The notes: a model not told the origin generated them from the sequence alone. DNA of 64,000 bases from Angiostrongylus vasorum (GCA_018806985.1 JADANN010000401.1:682001-746000); one strand, 5' to 3'. Counted from the first letter of the stretch, positions 46,673 to 58,307 are shown. Numbers and translations are program-made.

Positions 46673-47171
46673 TGTCTCTTCTATATCTCTCTGTAGAAAC
46701 TGTTCATTCTGCCGCGGGTAAAACGACAAGTCAAGCCATAGAATTTGCCTGATTCCCAGATCAAGGACATGAGCTCTTTGGGTTCTTGGTTAGGTTTAAT
46801 TTCCACTCTCAACTGAGTGCGCCACATAACCGCACCTCCAAACACGTATGGAATCTCCTGTATGAAGGACATTAGTGGTTCAATCGAGCAGCAAAAATGG
46901 GAGTATGCTTTGATAACTTAGAATAAAGGACAGTGTAGTTCCGATAAAAATGGGCTCGAAAACGTCCGTAAGTTAGAACAACACTTACAATCCAAGTAGT
47001 ACTCACTTCTTGTTTGGAAGCAAATCAATACAAATTTCGGTGCTGAGTGTGCGTCTTTTTCCCGTTTTATTGTCTCATTATGGAAATATTTCGACATCGT
47101 AGTTAGTTAACAACACCCTTTCTTCATAAATCCTGGTTGAATTCATACATTTTTAGGGACCCACGAAAGAT

Positions 47172-47262
47172 GCTGAGATAGCAGAAGTCGGAACCATAGG
47201 TGCTCTTCGAGCCCACGATTAACCACTTCCGGTAGCGTTATCCACTGCACCAACCGAGGCCT
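47172..47262 (-). repeat. tRNA-like SINE head
   Basis: Minus strand GGTTGGTGCAGTGGATAACG (A box) and GTGGGCTCGAAGAGCAC (B-box position). Confidence 0.6.
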
Positions 47263-48060
47263 TGCTTTGGCTTTCTTTCAACCACTTCTTTACCTTAACG
47301 ACGCAGTCAAAAACTATCCGTCAACGAAAGTGATCTGGAGAGCACAAATGGGCATTGAACTTAGTCAAACTGAAATTGCAGTCCAAATCAAAAGCTCAAC
47401 TTTTTTTACTCTCTATTCTTTTTTTTTCTTTTTTTCTTTTTTTCATAGAAAGTTTCCAATTTCAAGAAAGTCATGGCGGGACAATGCAATACCCAGTGAG
47501 CCTTACTGGTAATTATGAGTATCTAAATTGTGTTGTGGTGTGATCATTAGAGTGTCAGGAACTTCACTCTAGTGTTCTTCCGCTTCTGCCTTCAGTGTTA
47601 ACACATGCGAATTGTTTATGAATATCTAGCACGCCTTTTTTCTAAACAATAGCTACCGCAGCTTTCGGCATGCACGGTTTGCTCTGATACTCGAGCATCT
47701 TTCTTAAAGCAACCTTGAGAGAAAAGTTAGGGAAACGGTCACGGAATAGATAGTTAACAGAATGCGGTCGTCATAAAGTTCATTTATAATAAACTCAAAC
47801 ATGGTGGTGTCATACTTCCTAGTTCTGAAAAGTGCTGCATTCTCTCTGACTGCTTTCACTTTTTAGGACTACTTGACTAAAAAGTGCGGCTCGTAGTAAT
47901 CAGTGCAGTATAAAATACTGCCGTTTCATGTAGCTTACAGTGGCCTTAGTTTATACACTGAGCTTTCGTCATATTCATCTGTTTCTCGCAACTTGAACCA
48001 ACTGTTCTTACTGTATAGTAAACGCGTCTCCCATCGTAATGCCCAGTAAACTCCACTCAC

Positions 48061-48320
48061 TTAATATAAAACTTTTTATATTGCGTATTTTGCGTATTTT
48101 CCACATTCCATTTTTGTCGATTTTTTGCCTGATGGTATCCACGGAAAGCTTTGTGAGCTCCATCATGAAGGCTGCTTAATAGGCACAGGCGGCTCAGCGC
48201 ACTGACAATCTCCTCAATCAGTTGGTTTTCGTTTTTATCCGAATGAATGAGTTTCATACAATCGGCTTTGCGAGGATCTAAAAGAATCCTCAAGCTTCTA
48301 TTCATGGCTATGACTACGGA
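48061..48320 (-). CDS. Exon C of an unknown minus-strand gene
   Basis: TATATCTTTCTTCAG acceptor and a consensus AA/GTGAGT donor (phase 0 in, 2 out). The peptide SVVIAMNRSLRILLDPRKAD, CMKLIHSDKNENQLIEEIVS, ALSRLCLLSSLHDGAHKAFR then GYHQAKNRQKW is highly protein-like and helical. The product is not recognised. It joins exon B (48396) across a 75 bp intron whose removal eliminates the only in-frame TAG (48348-48350). Confidence 0.6.
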
Positions 48321-48395
48321 CTGAAGAAAGATATAAGGCAACGCCTTCTAATGGGTAAATATTTGCTTATCATCTTCCTTTAACGTCCTCTCCAC

Positions 48396-48468
48396 CTCAG
48401 GGTCACGCCACAAAGCTTCGTAGCTAATTAACTCAAGATCTAGGTTTGGGAAAAAAATAGGGAAGGTG
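48396..48468 (-). CDS. Exon B of the same gene
   Basis: CGATTTAG acceptor in phase 2, donor GAG/GTGGAG. The peptide is TFPIFFPNLDLELISYEALW then RDPE. The frame stays open past the donor (VERTLKEDDKQIFTH) until the TAG, so a retained-intron or pseudogene reading is the alternative. Phase matches exon A (AA + C). Confidence 0.5.
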
Positions 48469-48869
48469 CTAAATCGTTTGACGTCGAATTAAATGATTAC
48501 CTGTGTGGATATTTGTCAATTTTATATGGAATCCACGTTTACGGGCACGCTGAGAACTAACTATTGCAAATAATGTTTTACCAAGATTTAGTGAAACCTG
48601 ATTGAAAGCGTCAATAAAATCAAAAAGTACTGCAACAGTATTTAGAAGGAAAACTGGTTACACATCTAGTCGCCAGTAGCATTACGGTATAATCCATCGA
48701 CCGTACGTGTGGTACCTTCAAGTCTTCGGCCAACATTTGGAGAGATTAGTTCCGACACCCACGGAATAGAACTAGATGCTTCTATTACATCAGCCTCTTA
48801 TTCAAGCAGTGAATTCGTACAAAACAAAAGAAAACCTTCATTACGACTGCTTCACGTTATTGTTACTAC

Positions 48870-48965
48870 TTTGCCATGCAATCCTTTTTATGCACTATCG
48901 CTTCCGAAGCACTTAATATTTCCTCCAATACTGTCCTTCGTATTTCCTTCAATACTGGCCTTCGT
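48870..48965 (-). CDS. Exon A of the same gene
   Basis: TTAATTTCAG acceptor (phase 2), donor AA/GTAGTA. RRPVLKEIRRTVLEEILSAS then EAIVHKKDCMA. It contains a 24 bp tandem duplication (ACGAAGGMCAGTATTG unit) encoding two similar octads. An upstream exon is likely at 49245. Confidence 0.45.
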
Positions 48966-49244
48966 CTGAAATTAACGTCCACAGGATAGTTGTCACATTT
49001 TTAAGCGTGCTGTGAAAACATATCTGCGCAGACATTGACAGGGGGTACGTGCCAATCTATGTGTTTCCCTAACCAAAATGAAGTCTGGGGCACTGAACGT
49101 TGTCATGGAGACCGTAAGCTGACGCACTTCGGTTAACATTCAGCCGTTCTTCCGCCGCAACAGCTTCTCTTTCACATGACATCGATCCCATTAGTAAGCA
49201 CAGTGCCACAAGATTACGTCAATGGAATCTGCAACCGTTGCTAC

Positions 49245-49439
49245 CTGTACTATTTTTTTCAGAAACAGCAACGACAGTAACTGTAAGCTATTGTCAGTAG
49301 AAGTTGTCGTAAAGGGAGATCTATCCAGTGCAAAGAGAAACCCATTAGGCGCAAATTGTCTTTTAAAGCGAATGCCAAATTCCCGCCACAAAGCTATACT
49401 AAGCTTGCAAGTAATGCTTGTCTGTAGGGTTTCTAACAC
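49245..49439 (-). CDS. Candidate upstream exon
   Basis: Sixty-five codons, phase 0 both ends, AAATTAG acceptor and CAG/GTAGCA donor. VLETLQTSITCKLSIALWRE, FGIRFKRQFAPNGFLFALDR, SPFTTTSTDN. Probably in the same gene as 48.0-48.97 kb, though phase 0 out does not match exon A (phase 2), so an exon between is missing. Confidence 0.4.
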
Positions 49440-50440
49440 CTAATTTCAACTGATTATTTTCGTTCTTATTCAAATGAGTCAGCTTTTCTATCCTCTTTCA
49501 GATATCTTCATCCCACTACTTTGTTGGTTTCACCATTGCCATGTAATCTTCTCCCAAAAAACAAATACAATAGCAGAAGATTTCATAGTTCTAGAAATTT
49601 CTAATGTGCTAAGAAAACGTTTCCCACCAACATCACACTAATTCTAGACGTTTATTAAAAGCAACAAAAAATTAGTTGCTAATTAAATGCAGTAGTAGTG
49701 TCTAACACTTGGGTAAAATCCTCTCAGGAAATCCTAAAATACCTTCTTGTATGTCTCTTGAACGGCCCACTTCCATAATGAACAAGGAGCCCCAGAATAA
49801 TTATCTATTGACCTGGTAATTTCCATGCTTGAAAACTATTTCGTCGAGTCCTTTCAAAGCAGTGGATAGCGTTCGCATGACGCCACCAGTGAAAAGCAGT
49901 TATAAATTGTAGGGAGTGCCAGGTTCCAGATAAATATAACCCCTTTCACGACCACGGGTAATTTGGCATGATTGGCCTATAGGAGCCCACAAAAATTTAG
50001 AAGCGTGTTTGAAGTGCGCATTGAAATCGAAGGGTACGGTCCGAGAGTCCTTGCAAAGGCCATTGCGCACCTGTTTCCTCAGGTTATTGTTCTATTACTC
50101 TGTTCCCCCCACATACTCTGTCCAGCTCTTCAACTTTTACGCATTCGCTATGTTCTTCTGTGTGTTACCCTGTTCTTGGACACCTCTTCTGTGTTATTTA
50201 ATCTTTGTATATGATGAAAAAGAATGTTCGTCCACTATCTAACCATGATGTTATTATTTTATGTTATTAGTTTGGTTTCATATGATAGTTGAAGTGCATT
50301 CCTGTGTCTCTTTCATGTTTTACCTATCCATTCCATCATCCTGTCGTCTGCTCATCGCAGCAATAGTCCGTTAACAGCACCCATCCATGAATTGCTCCAT
50401 CATAAAATATGTGTTCGACAAGGTATGGACAAGGACAAGG
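49440..50440. other. No gene or repeat recognised
   Basis: Plus-strand frame 49972-50214 is hydrophobic (VIVLLLCSPHILCPAL) but lacks clear splice support. Confidence 0.35.
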
Positions 50441-50823
50441 TACTTGATACTTGGTACTTGAACGGCCCATTCTCACTAATTGTGCGGGCCGCAGCATAAT
50501 CACCATTTTTCGGAAATTTCCTGCTTAAGCCACTGTGGTTCCCTGGAATCCCGAGGTCAGCCTGGCCAAAGTCTGCCCTAGGTCTTCACCAATCGCAACC
50601 TTTGTGCATCAGAGGGAGATATGCCACCATGCGACTTTGATACCAGGACGGTGGTGGATCCTGGTATTGGTTTACTCTTAGCTAGGCTTCCTGATGGAAA
50701 CGTCGGACTCCTTCTCAGCTTGGGAGACCCTGGCCGGGGGGACGAATCCCCCGTTGTACATCGCAGTCCGACACCCAGGAACACTTCCCAGCCACGATGA
50801 GGCGGTAAACCGTTGGAAGGAGC
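50441..50823 (-). repeat. Repeat D (full copy 4)
   Basis: Heptamer tail GGTACTTGATACTTGGTACT at the left, body as in copy 1, minus-strand start AGCTCCTTCCAACGG. Minus-strand frame PKLRRSPTFPSGSLAKSKPI matches copy 1. Confidence 0.9.
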
Positions 50824-51284
50824 TATGAACTAGGTGCAAAAATTCTAGTAAAAAAGCTCTGTGAGGTGAAATAGTTCAGAAAAAAGCAGGCACATTGAGA
50901 TCAAGATGTACTATCAGTAGCGTGCACCAGGAAATCTATTTAAGTCAATGAGCACGGTCGCGAAAGGGTTACTAACAAGAACGAGCGTTCGTTGTTCGAC
51001 ACTTTTGAGCTCCTCGAGCGATTATGAACCATCGAGATATTGGAGACTACCTCAATAAGATATCGACACTGTTCGATCTTTTGTCCGCCTTCGAGTCAAA
51101 ACCCCATTAGTGAAAAGGAGAGAAGTTTTAGTAAAAATCAAAGAAAGGAAAGAATGTTGCATAAGAGCAGTTTCTATAGCCCACACGCCCATACTTCAAT
51201 CAAGTAGTGCTCACAAAATGTCATTCAGATATGCGACTATTATCAACTGTTCTAACCTTCCTCATTGGAAGTCACGAAAAAAAA

Positions 51285-51425
51285 GCGGCTCTGAAGAAGG
51301 CGATACTGCCGTAACGTCAGCTACTGTTGTACTCTATTGTGTGTTTTTTCTATGGAAGTAAATGCATGCTGTATAACAGCCTCGCGATTGAGGAACAAGA
51401 AAACGACCCATTCACTCATTTGTTT
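51285..51425 (+). repeat. PLE terminal sequence with hammerhead-like core
   Basis: GCGGCTCTGAAGAAGGCGAT, CTGCCGTAACGTCAGCTACT, then the AAGTAAATGCATGCTGTATA end also seen in the 38.4 kb foldback. CTGAAGA, a GGC/GCC stem II and GTC are present; the second box is GTAAC instead of GAAAC. Confidence 0.7.
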
Positions 51426-51844
51426 CATTACTTTCGAATAATCGTCAACGGAGCACAAAAGAACTGACTAGACATCTTCTAGTTGAACGAATCTTACTTT
51501 GAGTAACTAGGTATTGTTGGAACAACATAATGTTACGGCTTTGCTAAATGCTTTTGAGATTTGTTTGTGCATCGTAGCGTTGAAACGATGTTCATTCCGT
51601 CATTTTTCGTATTCCAGAATGACGATGTGTGAGATTTTGTATCGGTGGTAGATTTCTACCGTACTCATCAGATTATGTACAGTGGAAGCAGGTGATCCTT
51701 AGCAGTTTGCAGAAAGTAGGTTGCGATGTTGCCATTCCCTACTTTAACCTAGAAATTGTTCAATATGATATGAAGAACAATACAGGACTATATCGGTTTT
51801 CTTGAACAATCTTCTTTTTGTCACGCACTGCCGCTCTTTTATTT

Positions 51845-51985
51845 TAACCACAACGCCGCTGAGATATTTGCAAAACTCCGGACCGCAGGTGTCCGCGGTG
51901 GGAACGAACGCGCTTTTACCCTTTTCAGGGCTAACCCGTTCACCATCACACCATGCGGGTTCTTCGTTTCGCCTGTCTCTCAGCT
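51845..51985 (-). repeat. tRNA-related SINE, family B (partial)
   Basis: CTGAGATATTTGCAAAACTC through CATGCGGGTTCTTCG, colinear with 505-600. Confidence 0.65.
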
Positions 51986-52515
51986 ATTTCTATTCTTTTT
52001 GTTTTATTTTTTGTTCTATCATCTTCTATAAAGTGCAGTGTACAAAATTACGCGTTCAGATTGCGATTAATAATAGTGACTCTAGTTCGTGAACTAGTAA
52101 TCACTGACGCATATTCTTTCAGCTGGCACTTGATACTAACGTCACTTGCTGGTTATTGAACAATATAAGAAAAATTTTTGTACTAGTATGCAGCATATAG
52201 CCACCAATGGTTTGCCGTTGACGAAAAACTGGTTTCATCCTATCCCTTCGCAAGGCATTTCAAGCCGAGAAGGGGGCTCGGCATTTCTATCCGAATGTTT
52301 CCTTCGAAGTTAACTGATGCCAGGTATCACGGTCGTTCTTGTAGACACGTAATCGCAAGACGGCAAACCCTCTTCGGTCCACAAAGAATAACATCAGTAC
52401 TTCACACTGGCCATTTCCCTATACGACATCCAGCAACATATTTGACATCGCATCAAAATTACAATTCCCTGAAACACGCTGTTGACTGCCACGCCACTAG
52501 GCGGGCGTCTACAAA

Positions 52516-52578
52516 AGTTTCGTTCTTCATCGATCGGTTACCTTTCCTTAAAGGGAACCGATCGGCGAAGAATGAAAC
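52516..52578. repeat. Long hairpin, ~31 bp arms
   Basis: GTTTCGTTCTTC..CGATCGGTT pairs with AACCGATCG..GAAGAATGAAAC; arms of about 31 bases differ at four positions, two of which can form G-U pairs, with a loop of only a few bases around CCTTAA. See findings. Confidence 0.8.
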
Positions 52579-52669
52579 TCTCGGATGAAATCTCGGAATG
52601 ACTAATCAATATGTATCCTTTCATTGACAATCTGACCCGAAGACGAGAAAAAATTTGTATAATTTTTTT

Positions 52670-52760
52670 CTATAAAAGAAGAGAAAACGAGGACATCGAA
52701 ACCTTAGCCGAATAAAAAATTTTATCAACAGCGCATTAGCTTATCAATGAAGGAAGACAT
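52670..52760 (+). repeat. PLE terminal remnant
   Basis: GGACATCGAAACCTTAGCCG, AATAAA and ATCAACAGCGCATTAGC match the end of the 44.6 kb copy. Confidence 0.6.
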
Positions 52761-53030
52761 ATCGATTTGTAGGGTATTTCACCCTATATTGTTTGAGTCG
52801 ATTAGAGTGTGAAGACTAACGTAGACATCGCATTGAGTAAACAACTGTTATAGACAACCGATCCGAATCAATGCAGCCGTGAAGGAAGGTGGAAGTGTCG
52901 AAACGATGTTGACCACAATAAAGTAGTTTTGTTAACGACCTGATACAAGTCTGCGAATGCAGTAAAATCCAATGTAATCGGTCATCTATACAGTAGGTGC
53001 ATTGAAATGCGATGATTAAACGATAATAAA

Positions 53031-53205
53031 AAGGATAAAGCTCTCGGCGTTGATTAATCCCTGAGGGAGGCGCCGTGCATTTCGACATCATTAAATATCG
53101 TCTGGAGGTGATTGAATACATATCTGGCCTTTATATGACTCGCGGTGGCCTACCGATGTATCGAGCCAGTGCTGCTATTCTTCCACACTGCGCCACACGC
53201 GGTTA
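53031..53205 (-). repeat. SINE family A, core deleted
   Basis: AAAGCTCTCGGCGTTGATTA to CTGCTATTCTTCCACACTGC, then straight into the head GCGCCACACGCGG; the shared core is missing. Confidence 0.8.
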
Positions 53206-53749
53206 AACGACAAAAAGACTCATTATGTTATATCGTCAAGAAATTTCAAAGAATTAATATATGTTGTACAAGCATCTGTCGCCGGTCACAAGAAGTCGTA
53301 CAAAAATCCCACCACGTGCCCTCTTGGTTATTTACGCACTCTCCTCATTGAAATAGAGGGGTTGTTGTGAAGAGCTTCAGAACATGTTAATTATTCCACC
53401 AGGAACCTTAGAAACTTATGCAAACCTTAAAAGAGGACTAAACGCACTCTATGCCTAGATGGTTGGAGTGGTGTATAACGATAAAAGTGTTGTCCAAGGC
53501 TTGAACGTGTGGTACAGTGGATTCAGAGAGAAGGTAAATAGTGTTCTGGGGTACCTATCTAAGAGATGGATAATGTGTTGTAGTTCATGCCCATCTGCTG
53601 TATTCGGGACTGCAAACGATTCATGCATCATAGGATGATACTCATACATGTCTCCATACAATGGACAGCGTCATGGGGGACGAAAGGAGTCAAACGAGAA
53701 TTCCCAACATCGACCTTCTCTTAATCTCAGCATCGATCAATAAGTCACG

Positions 53750-53850
53750 ATCTTCTTGATGGAGGTTGTAGGACTTTTTTCTTTACAACAGCTGGTGTTT
53801 CGGCGGATTTCCCGTTTTTCAAAGCCGGGAAAGGCTGAGATGATTAGTCG
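53750..53850 (-). repeat. PLE terminal fragment (minus)
   Basis: Minus strand CTTTCCCGGCTTTGAAAAAC, ATCCGCCGAAACACCAGCTG; boxes degraded. Confidence 0.5.
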
Positions 53851-54296
53851 TAGTCTAGGGTTGCAAACGATTTCTTTCTTTCAAGGTTGTAGTCGTAAGA
53901 ACATCAGACACATGACGTATTGTGAATGCAAAGTATAGTAACAACTTCGTGTCGGTCCATGAAGAAACAAGTGAATTTTTGATCAAACGAGAATGTTCTG
54001 GAATACGGACGGCTCGTTAACGTGGGCCATCAATGCTCAAGAGAATGATGGAAAGTATGTGCCATTAAGAGAAATTAAGAGAAAATGTCGCTTAGTAGAC
54101 GAACTCCATTCATTCAAGAAGAGCTGATTTTGTAGGTGTGCTAACTCATTTCAGAGGTTTTTTTTGTTATATTTTGCTTCCAGTCCAACAATTTAACAAT
54201 GTTAAGTGTGTAATTTGAGTACCACAATCTACAAGCTGAACTAGATATGTTTAAAAAAAGCTGTTTGCAACACCATCTCTTAGATCCAGGACACCG

Positions 54297-54419
54297 ATGG
54301 ACTCCTTGCTGGAACCGCTTCATCTCCGTGCGGATCGTATTCCGTCGCCTGCCTTTATGCCTCGAGAAGATGACTACGCCGAACTGTTGCGCAGTTCTGA
54401 CTTTGATGTTCGCCTCCAG
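54297..54419 (+). CDS. che-12: TOG-domain protein (crescerin/CHE-12-like), exon 1
   Basis: ATG at 54297 opens 41 codons ending CAG/GTAGGA (phase 0): MDSLLEPLHLRADRIPSPAF ... DDYAELLRSSDFDVRLQ. The last part is the first helix of a HEAT/TOG repeat that continues in phase into exon 2 (LQ-TLNRLSGIAR). The frame is open back to 54255, so an upstream acceptor (CTCTTAG) is possible instead of this start. Crescerins bind tubulin through TOG domains and act in cilia; in nematodes CHE-12 works in sensory neurons. The family call comes from the whole six-exon TOG reading and is inference. Confidence 0.5.
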
Positions 54420-54504
54420 GTAGGATAGAGTTGTTAAAAAGTTGTCTAATATTTTTTTGGCTTCTTCGTTGGCATTTGCCCCTATATTTAGTAATTATCC
54501 ATTA

Positions 54505-54622
54505 ATGTGAAATATAACCGCAACGAAGCTCAGATATTTGCAAAACTCTGGCCCCTGGACGGATTCGAACCGGTTACTATCCTTTCCAGAGCTCACGTGT
54601 TACCCACTGCACCGCGGAATCC
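54505..54622 (-). repeat. tRNA-like SINE with a perfect B box
   Basis: Minus strand GCGGTGCAGTGGGTAACACG (A box) and GGTTCGAATCC (exact B-box consensus), followed by GGCCAGAGTTTTGCAAA as in family B. It lies in intron 1 of the TOG gene, with a GGCGGTAAATAAAAAG tail-like sequence at 54745 on the other side. The ends do not pair as an acceptor stem, so it is not a tRNA gene. Confidence 0.65.
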
Positions 54623-55769
54623 TTTGCTTAGCATTTCTCTCGGGCAATTTTGCTGATAGAGCTGTTAGGGCAAAAAACCGACTGAGAGAAAAGCAAACTA
54701 AATGCCTCAGTGGCTCAGTAATACTATGCCATAAAAAAAATAATAGGCGGTAAATAAAAAGTTGTGCGTATCCATTAAAGCTTTTCTAAGTAAAATTGAC
54801 TAACATATGAAAAACTCTTCTTTTTGCTGGGGGAGAGAGGGCGTGGTTAGCGAGTTACTCAATGAGTATGCCAGGTTTGAAGGGATTTTAAAGAATGGGA
54901 GAGTGAAATACTGTTCAGGTTAGACTCTTGTAAACTCTACCGTGCAGTTTAATGATTCCTATTTGTCCATTCAACTTTTTAACTTGATTCCGGTAAATCT
55001 TTTGGAAAGAGGAGGTTCGGTATGCTGCCGGCTCGCTTGTCTAGAAGAACTCAGAGTGTTCATCGAATAATCAGTCTGTTTGAAACTCAGCTTTATCCAG
55101 ATACTAGAGTTATGGCGAGTTATACGTAATAAGTCAAAATACCGGTAAGCACAAAGCCAGTGACAGCCGAGAAACAGTTGGAGAAAAACTTTGCTTCTAT
55201 GGGTTTCTTCCATATCATTGGACATTAGGGGGACCGCTCATCAAGCTTCTGCACAGATATTTAATATAAAAAGGGGACTTTTTTATATCATTAAAGCCTC
55301 AAACAGGCTCCAACATTCACGAGCCCATGAGTCAAAAAAGTGGGCTTCATATTGCAAGCATTTATTCTAGAAATAGAAACATGCGATAATAATGTTAACC
55401 CCGTAAAATAACCAATAAATCAGTTCTGTTGGAGGTCGTCCTGCAATACAATTTACCAGCTGGCAGTGGTAAAGTCTCTAAAAAATAATATCAGAACTAC
55501 TGTAGCAAGTTGTGACGGTCAATCTCTATTAGCAGTGGTGTTGGTCAATTAGTAGGCTACTGTATTCTTAATAATTTGACGTGGAGTTCTTAGTACAAAG
55601 TGGGTGACGTTCAACCGAAGATCTTCTTGTTCACTTGTAAAAAAGCGAACAACTAAAACGATGAACACAAGCATGTTGATTATGAGCAGAACTTAAATAG
55701 TTAGTTGGGCTTTGAACTCTGGACTATCCTTACCAAGTGATCACGGAAGAAAAAGAGAAGCAAAGGCTT

Positions 55770-55920
55770 CGGTTGGTGTGGTGGTCAGCACAGGAGCCCC
55801 CGGAAAGTGTAACAGCGAGTTCGAAGCCCAGCTGAGCATTCACGTTTTGCTCACATCTCAGGATCCTTATGGTATTTCGCATAGTGCTTTGCCATCGAAA
55901 AAGAATAGGAAGTAAATAAA
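55770..55920 (+). repeat. tRNA-like SINE, short type
   Basis: GGTGTGGTGGTCAGCACAGG (A box), GCGAGTTCGAAGCCC (B box), CTCACATCTCAGGATCC and an AGGAAGTAAATAAAAA tail; about 150 bp. Confidence 0.75.
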
Positions 55921-56397
55921 AAATTAAGACATTGTGAAATGATGATCGTGCACAAACCCATGCACCAGATTGTTGTGTGTGTATAGTAGTTGTGGAAGAT
56001 TTTCGCTTGAGTCCATATTTCAACTCATAGTGAACGCTGTTTATTTCAGTAAAAGCTACTGAAATGTAGGTGTCCTTTTTCAAGAAAATAAAAGTTGTCC
56101 TGTTTTATCACGGTGAAATTCTGATCTTCTGGAGCCCGTAACACTTCAGATAAGACTCAGAGTTTGAAGACAAAGGAAAACGAACAAGCAAGATTATGTT
56201 TAGCATGACATGATGGTGTTCTCCAAAGTATCGTTCATGTTTCGAACTGCAGCTAGTCCGGAGAAAACTTGAAAAACTAAAATCAAGCCCTTAATTTTTC
56301 GGGCTTTTTAGTTCTAATTTCAATTTGATGGTATATTGCAGGCAAATTGTGTACGTTATTTCTGCGATATAATGAATCTTTTCTATTTTTTTTATTT

Positions 56398-56764
56398 TAT
56401 ACGACCCGTCTTCACGTCTACCGTGCGGATCCCGGCACTTCTCACATTCGATTCCTTTCCTGGCATCCATCATCCCACGAACACCTTCCAAATTTACGCG
56501 TAGCTTCAGTTTGCTGCTTGAGGATTTCGATTCCATCTTGAATGTCGCAGAATTCTGATCGAGCAATCCTACCTGCAGTCCTGAGATAGCCGGGATGAAG
56601 CGTTCCCAACTGGATTACAGAGAGTGATTTTTTTCTCAGACAAGTCCGGTACCAATCTGCCGACCCCGGAGGGGATGAGGGCGCTTGGTTGGCCAGGAGC
56701 TGAATCAGAACCATCACCATTCTCGTGGTGATGACCATCACTAACCCCGTGCTATCCGCCCCTG
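56398..56764 (-). repeat. SINE family C (full length)
   Basis: 3' unique part left (GACCCGTCTTCACGTCTACC), core CAAGTCCGGTACCAATCTGC / CGACCCCGGAGGGG, head ending GTGCTATCCGCCCC at the right. The core here is closer to SINE-A than in other C copies. Confidence 0.8.
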
Positions 56765-57340
56765 AATCTCTTCTATGAGCCTATAAAGTTCTGAACTGCC
56801 GAAATACTCTAGTGGTTGAGCAATTGTGTGTAGTTTTCGAAAAAAGCCGGCGTCGTGGTGAAATAGTTAAAGAACGCAAATCTTAGACCTATCCTATTAA
56901 TATAACCATGGGCGAAAGATCTGTCTTGCAATAAATTTTTAACTCCTAGTTAATTTTTTTCATAAACTGGCCAAACAGTAAGCCCGTAAAAAGAAATTTA
57001 AATGCGGCTTATAGCCAGTTTCGAGCAGGAACACCTGCTGCTAACATATTGTTTGTTTTTTTGAGAAACCAATGAATATCTTACTCATCATAAAGGTGGC
57101 TTGGGTAGGTGGCACGGTAAAACGTGACTTCTGAGGAGCTGAAATGCAGAATTTCATGGACATATCACCGTTTTTGCAGATCGATATCCAAAATGTCTAA
57201 CAACATCATATTTCGATTGACCATTCAGCAGAGCTTGGTTAAACCTTTGTTGTACCATGCTAAAGAAATCTACTGAAACATCTGAAAAAAATCTTTTGAA
57301 GCTTTGTGAACAACTTCTTAATTTGTGCTCACCTTCTCAG

Positions 57341-57511
57341 ACGTTGAACCGACTGTCCGGCATCGCTCGTCGAGATCCAGAATGGTTCACGAATTGTCCA
57401 CGGAAAGGCGAACTGTTCAAGAACTTCGATCGAATTCTAGCGGATGATCGATGGGAAGTACAACATCAGTGCATCAAATTTCTCCAGAATTCAATGACAA
57501 CGTTTGGTTCA
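57341..57511 (+). CDS. che-12: TOG-domain protein, exon 2
   Basis: CACCTTCTCAG acceptor, 57 codons, TCA/GTAAGA donor, phase 0 to 0. TLNRLSGIARRDPEWFTNCP, RKGELFKNFDRILADDRWEV, QHQCIKFLQNSMTTFGS forms HEAT helices A-B of a TOG domain; L-x-D-D-R-W-E-V-Q is a typical intra-HEAT turn. The frame is open for 80 codons upstream of the acceptor (57257-57340), which could be mistaken for coding. Confidence 0.6.
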
Positions 57512-58307
57512 GTAAGAGTTGCATTTTTTCCTACACATTTTTTTCACCTCCTCGACATCTTGCAAAGAAGTTTTTTTCTCGTTTCATTGACACTGAGCCC
57601 GTCAAGGGAAAAACAGCTTCGGATTTTCGAAAAAATGGTTTCCATTATTTTTTTCAAGTTCACGTTTCTTTATTAAAGTGTGTAGGTCGGGACTTTTATG
57701 CGTTTTTGTTATAGCCAGTCGCTGGCGCTTCATCATCTCAGCATTCCCAAGAATAGTGATAGGTAACAGAGATCGGATGATACCTAGCAAATCATCCTAC
57801 ATTCTTCTAAGCTCTTAAGGCGAAGCAATAAAAGGTTTCTTGCTATGATTCCCTCATCCGGCGTGAGCATTCTGTAGGTGGTGTCCTACTGACTAAAAAG
57901 TGCAGACATATGGATCTCAGTAGGAGACGAAATCCGCCACAGCAAACATTGTAGAATAAACGTTACGTTAACACATTACTGTTGATTCCATGGAAATTCA
58001 TTGGGAGCGTCCGTTATGCTCGTTCCATGGCCGTGAATGGGTTTTGCACCAGCTCATCAGAAAAAAACCTGTTGAGCAATCAAAAAGTTAAACAGAAGGT
58101 GGGCACTGCAGACTGCTATGCAATGTATCATCAAGTAGAAAAGATGCAATCATCTTCAGCTCCTTAGTTAAAGCTTATTGCATTAGAATCGCTCATTATT
58201 AGAGTTTCTCGATGCAATTCTCAGCCAACATACGTTCGAGGGTCCACTATATATGCCTTAGTCGCCATTTAATAATGAATAATAATGTAATGCTGTACTC
58301 TCATGGA

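Noticed and set aside
48348..48350. In-frame TAG as evidence of a pseudogene at 48.06-48.47 kb
   Set aside because: A 75 bp intron with matching phases (donor GTGGAG, acceptor TTTCTTCAG) removes it; left open but not preferred.
54534..54620. Possible true tRNA gene
   Set aside because: A and B boxes are good but the ends do not form an acceptor stem and the flanks match dispersed SINE copies.
57257..57340. Start of the TOG gene at the ATG of 57257
   Set aside because: A strong acceptor at 57340 joins in phase to the exon ending at 54419, which supplies the first half of the HEAT repeat.
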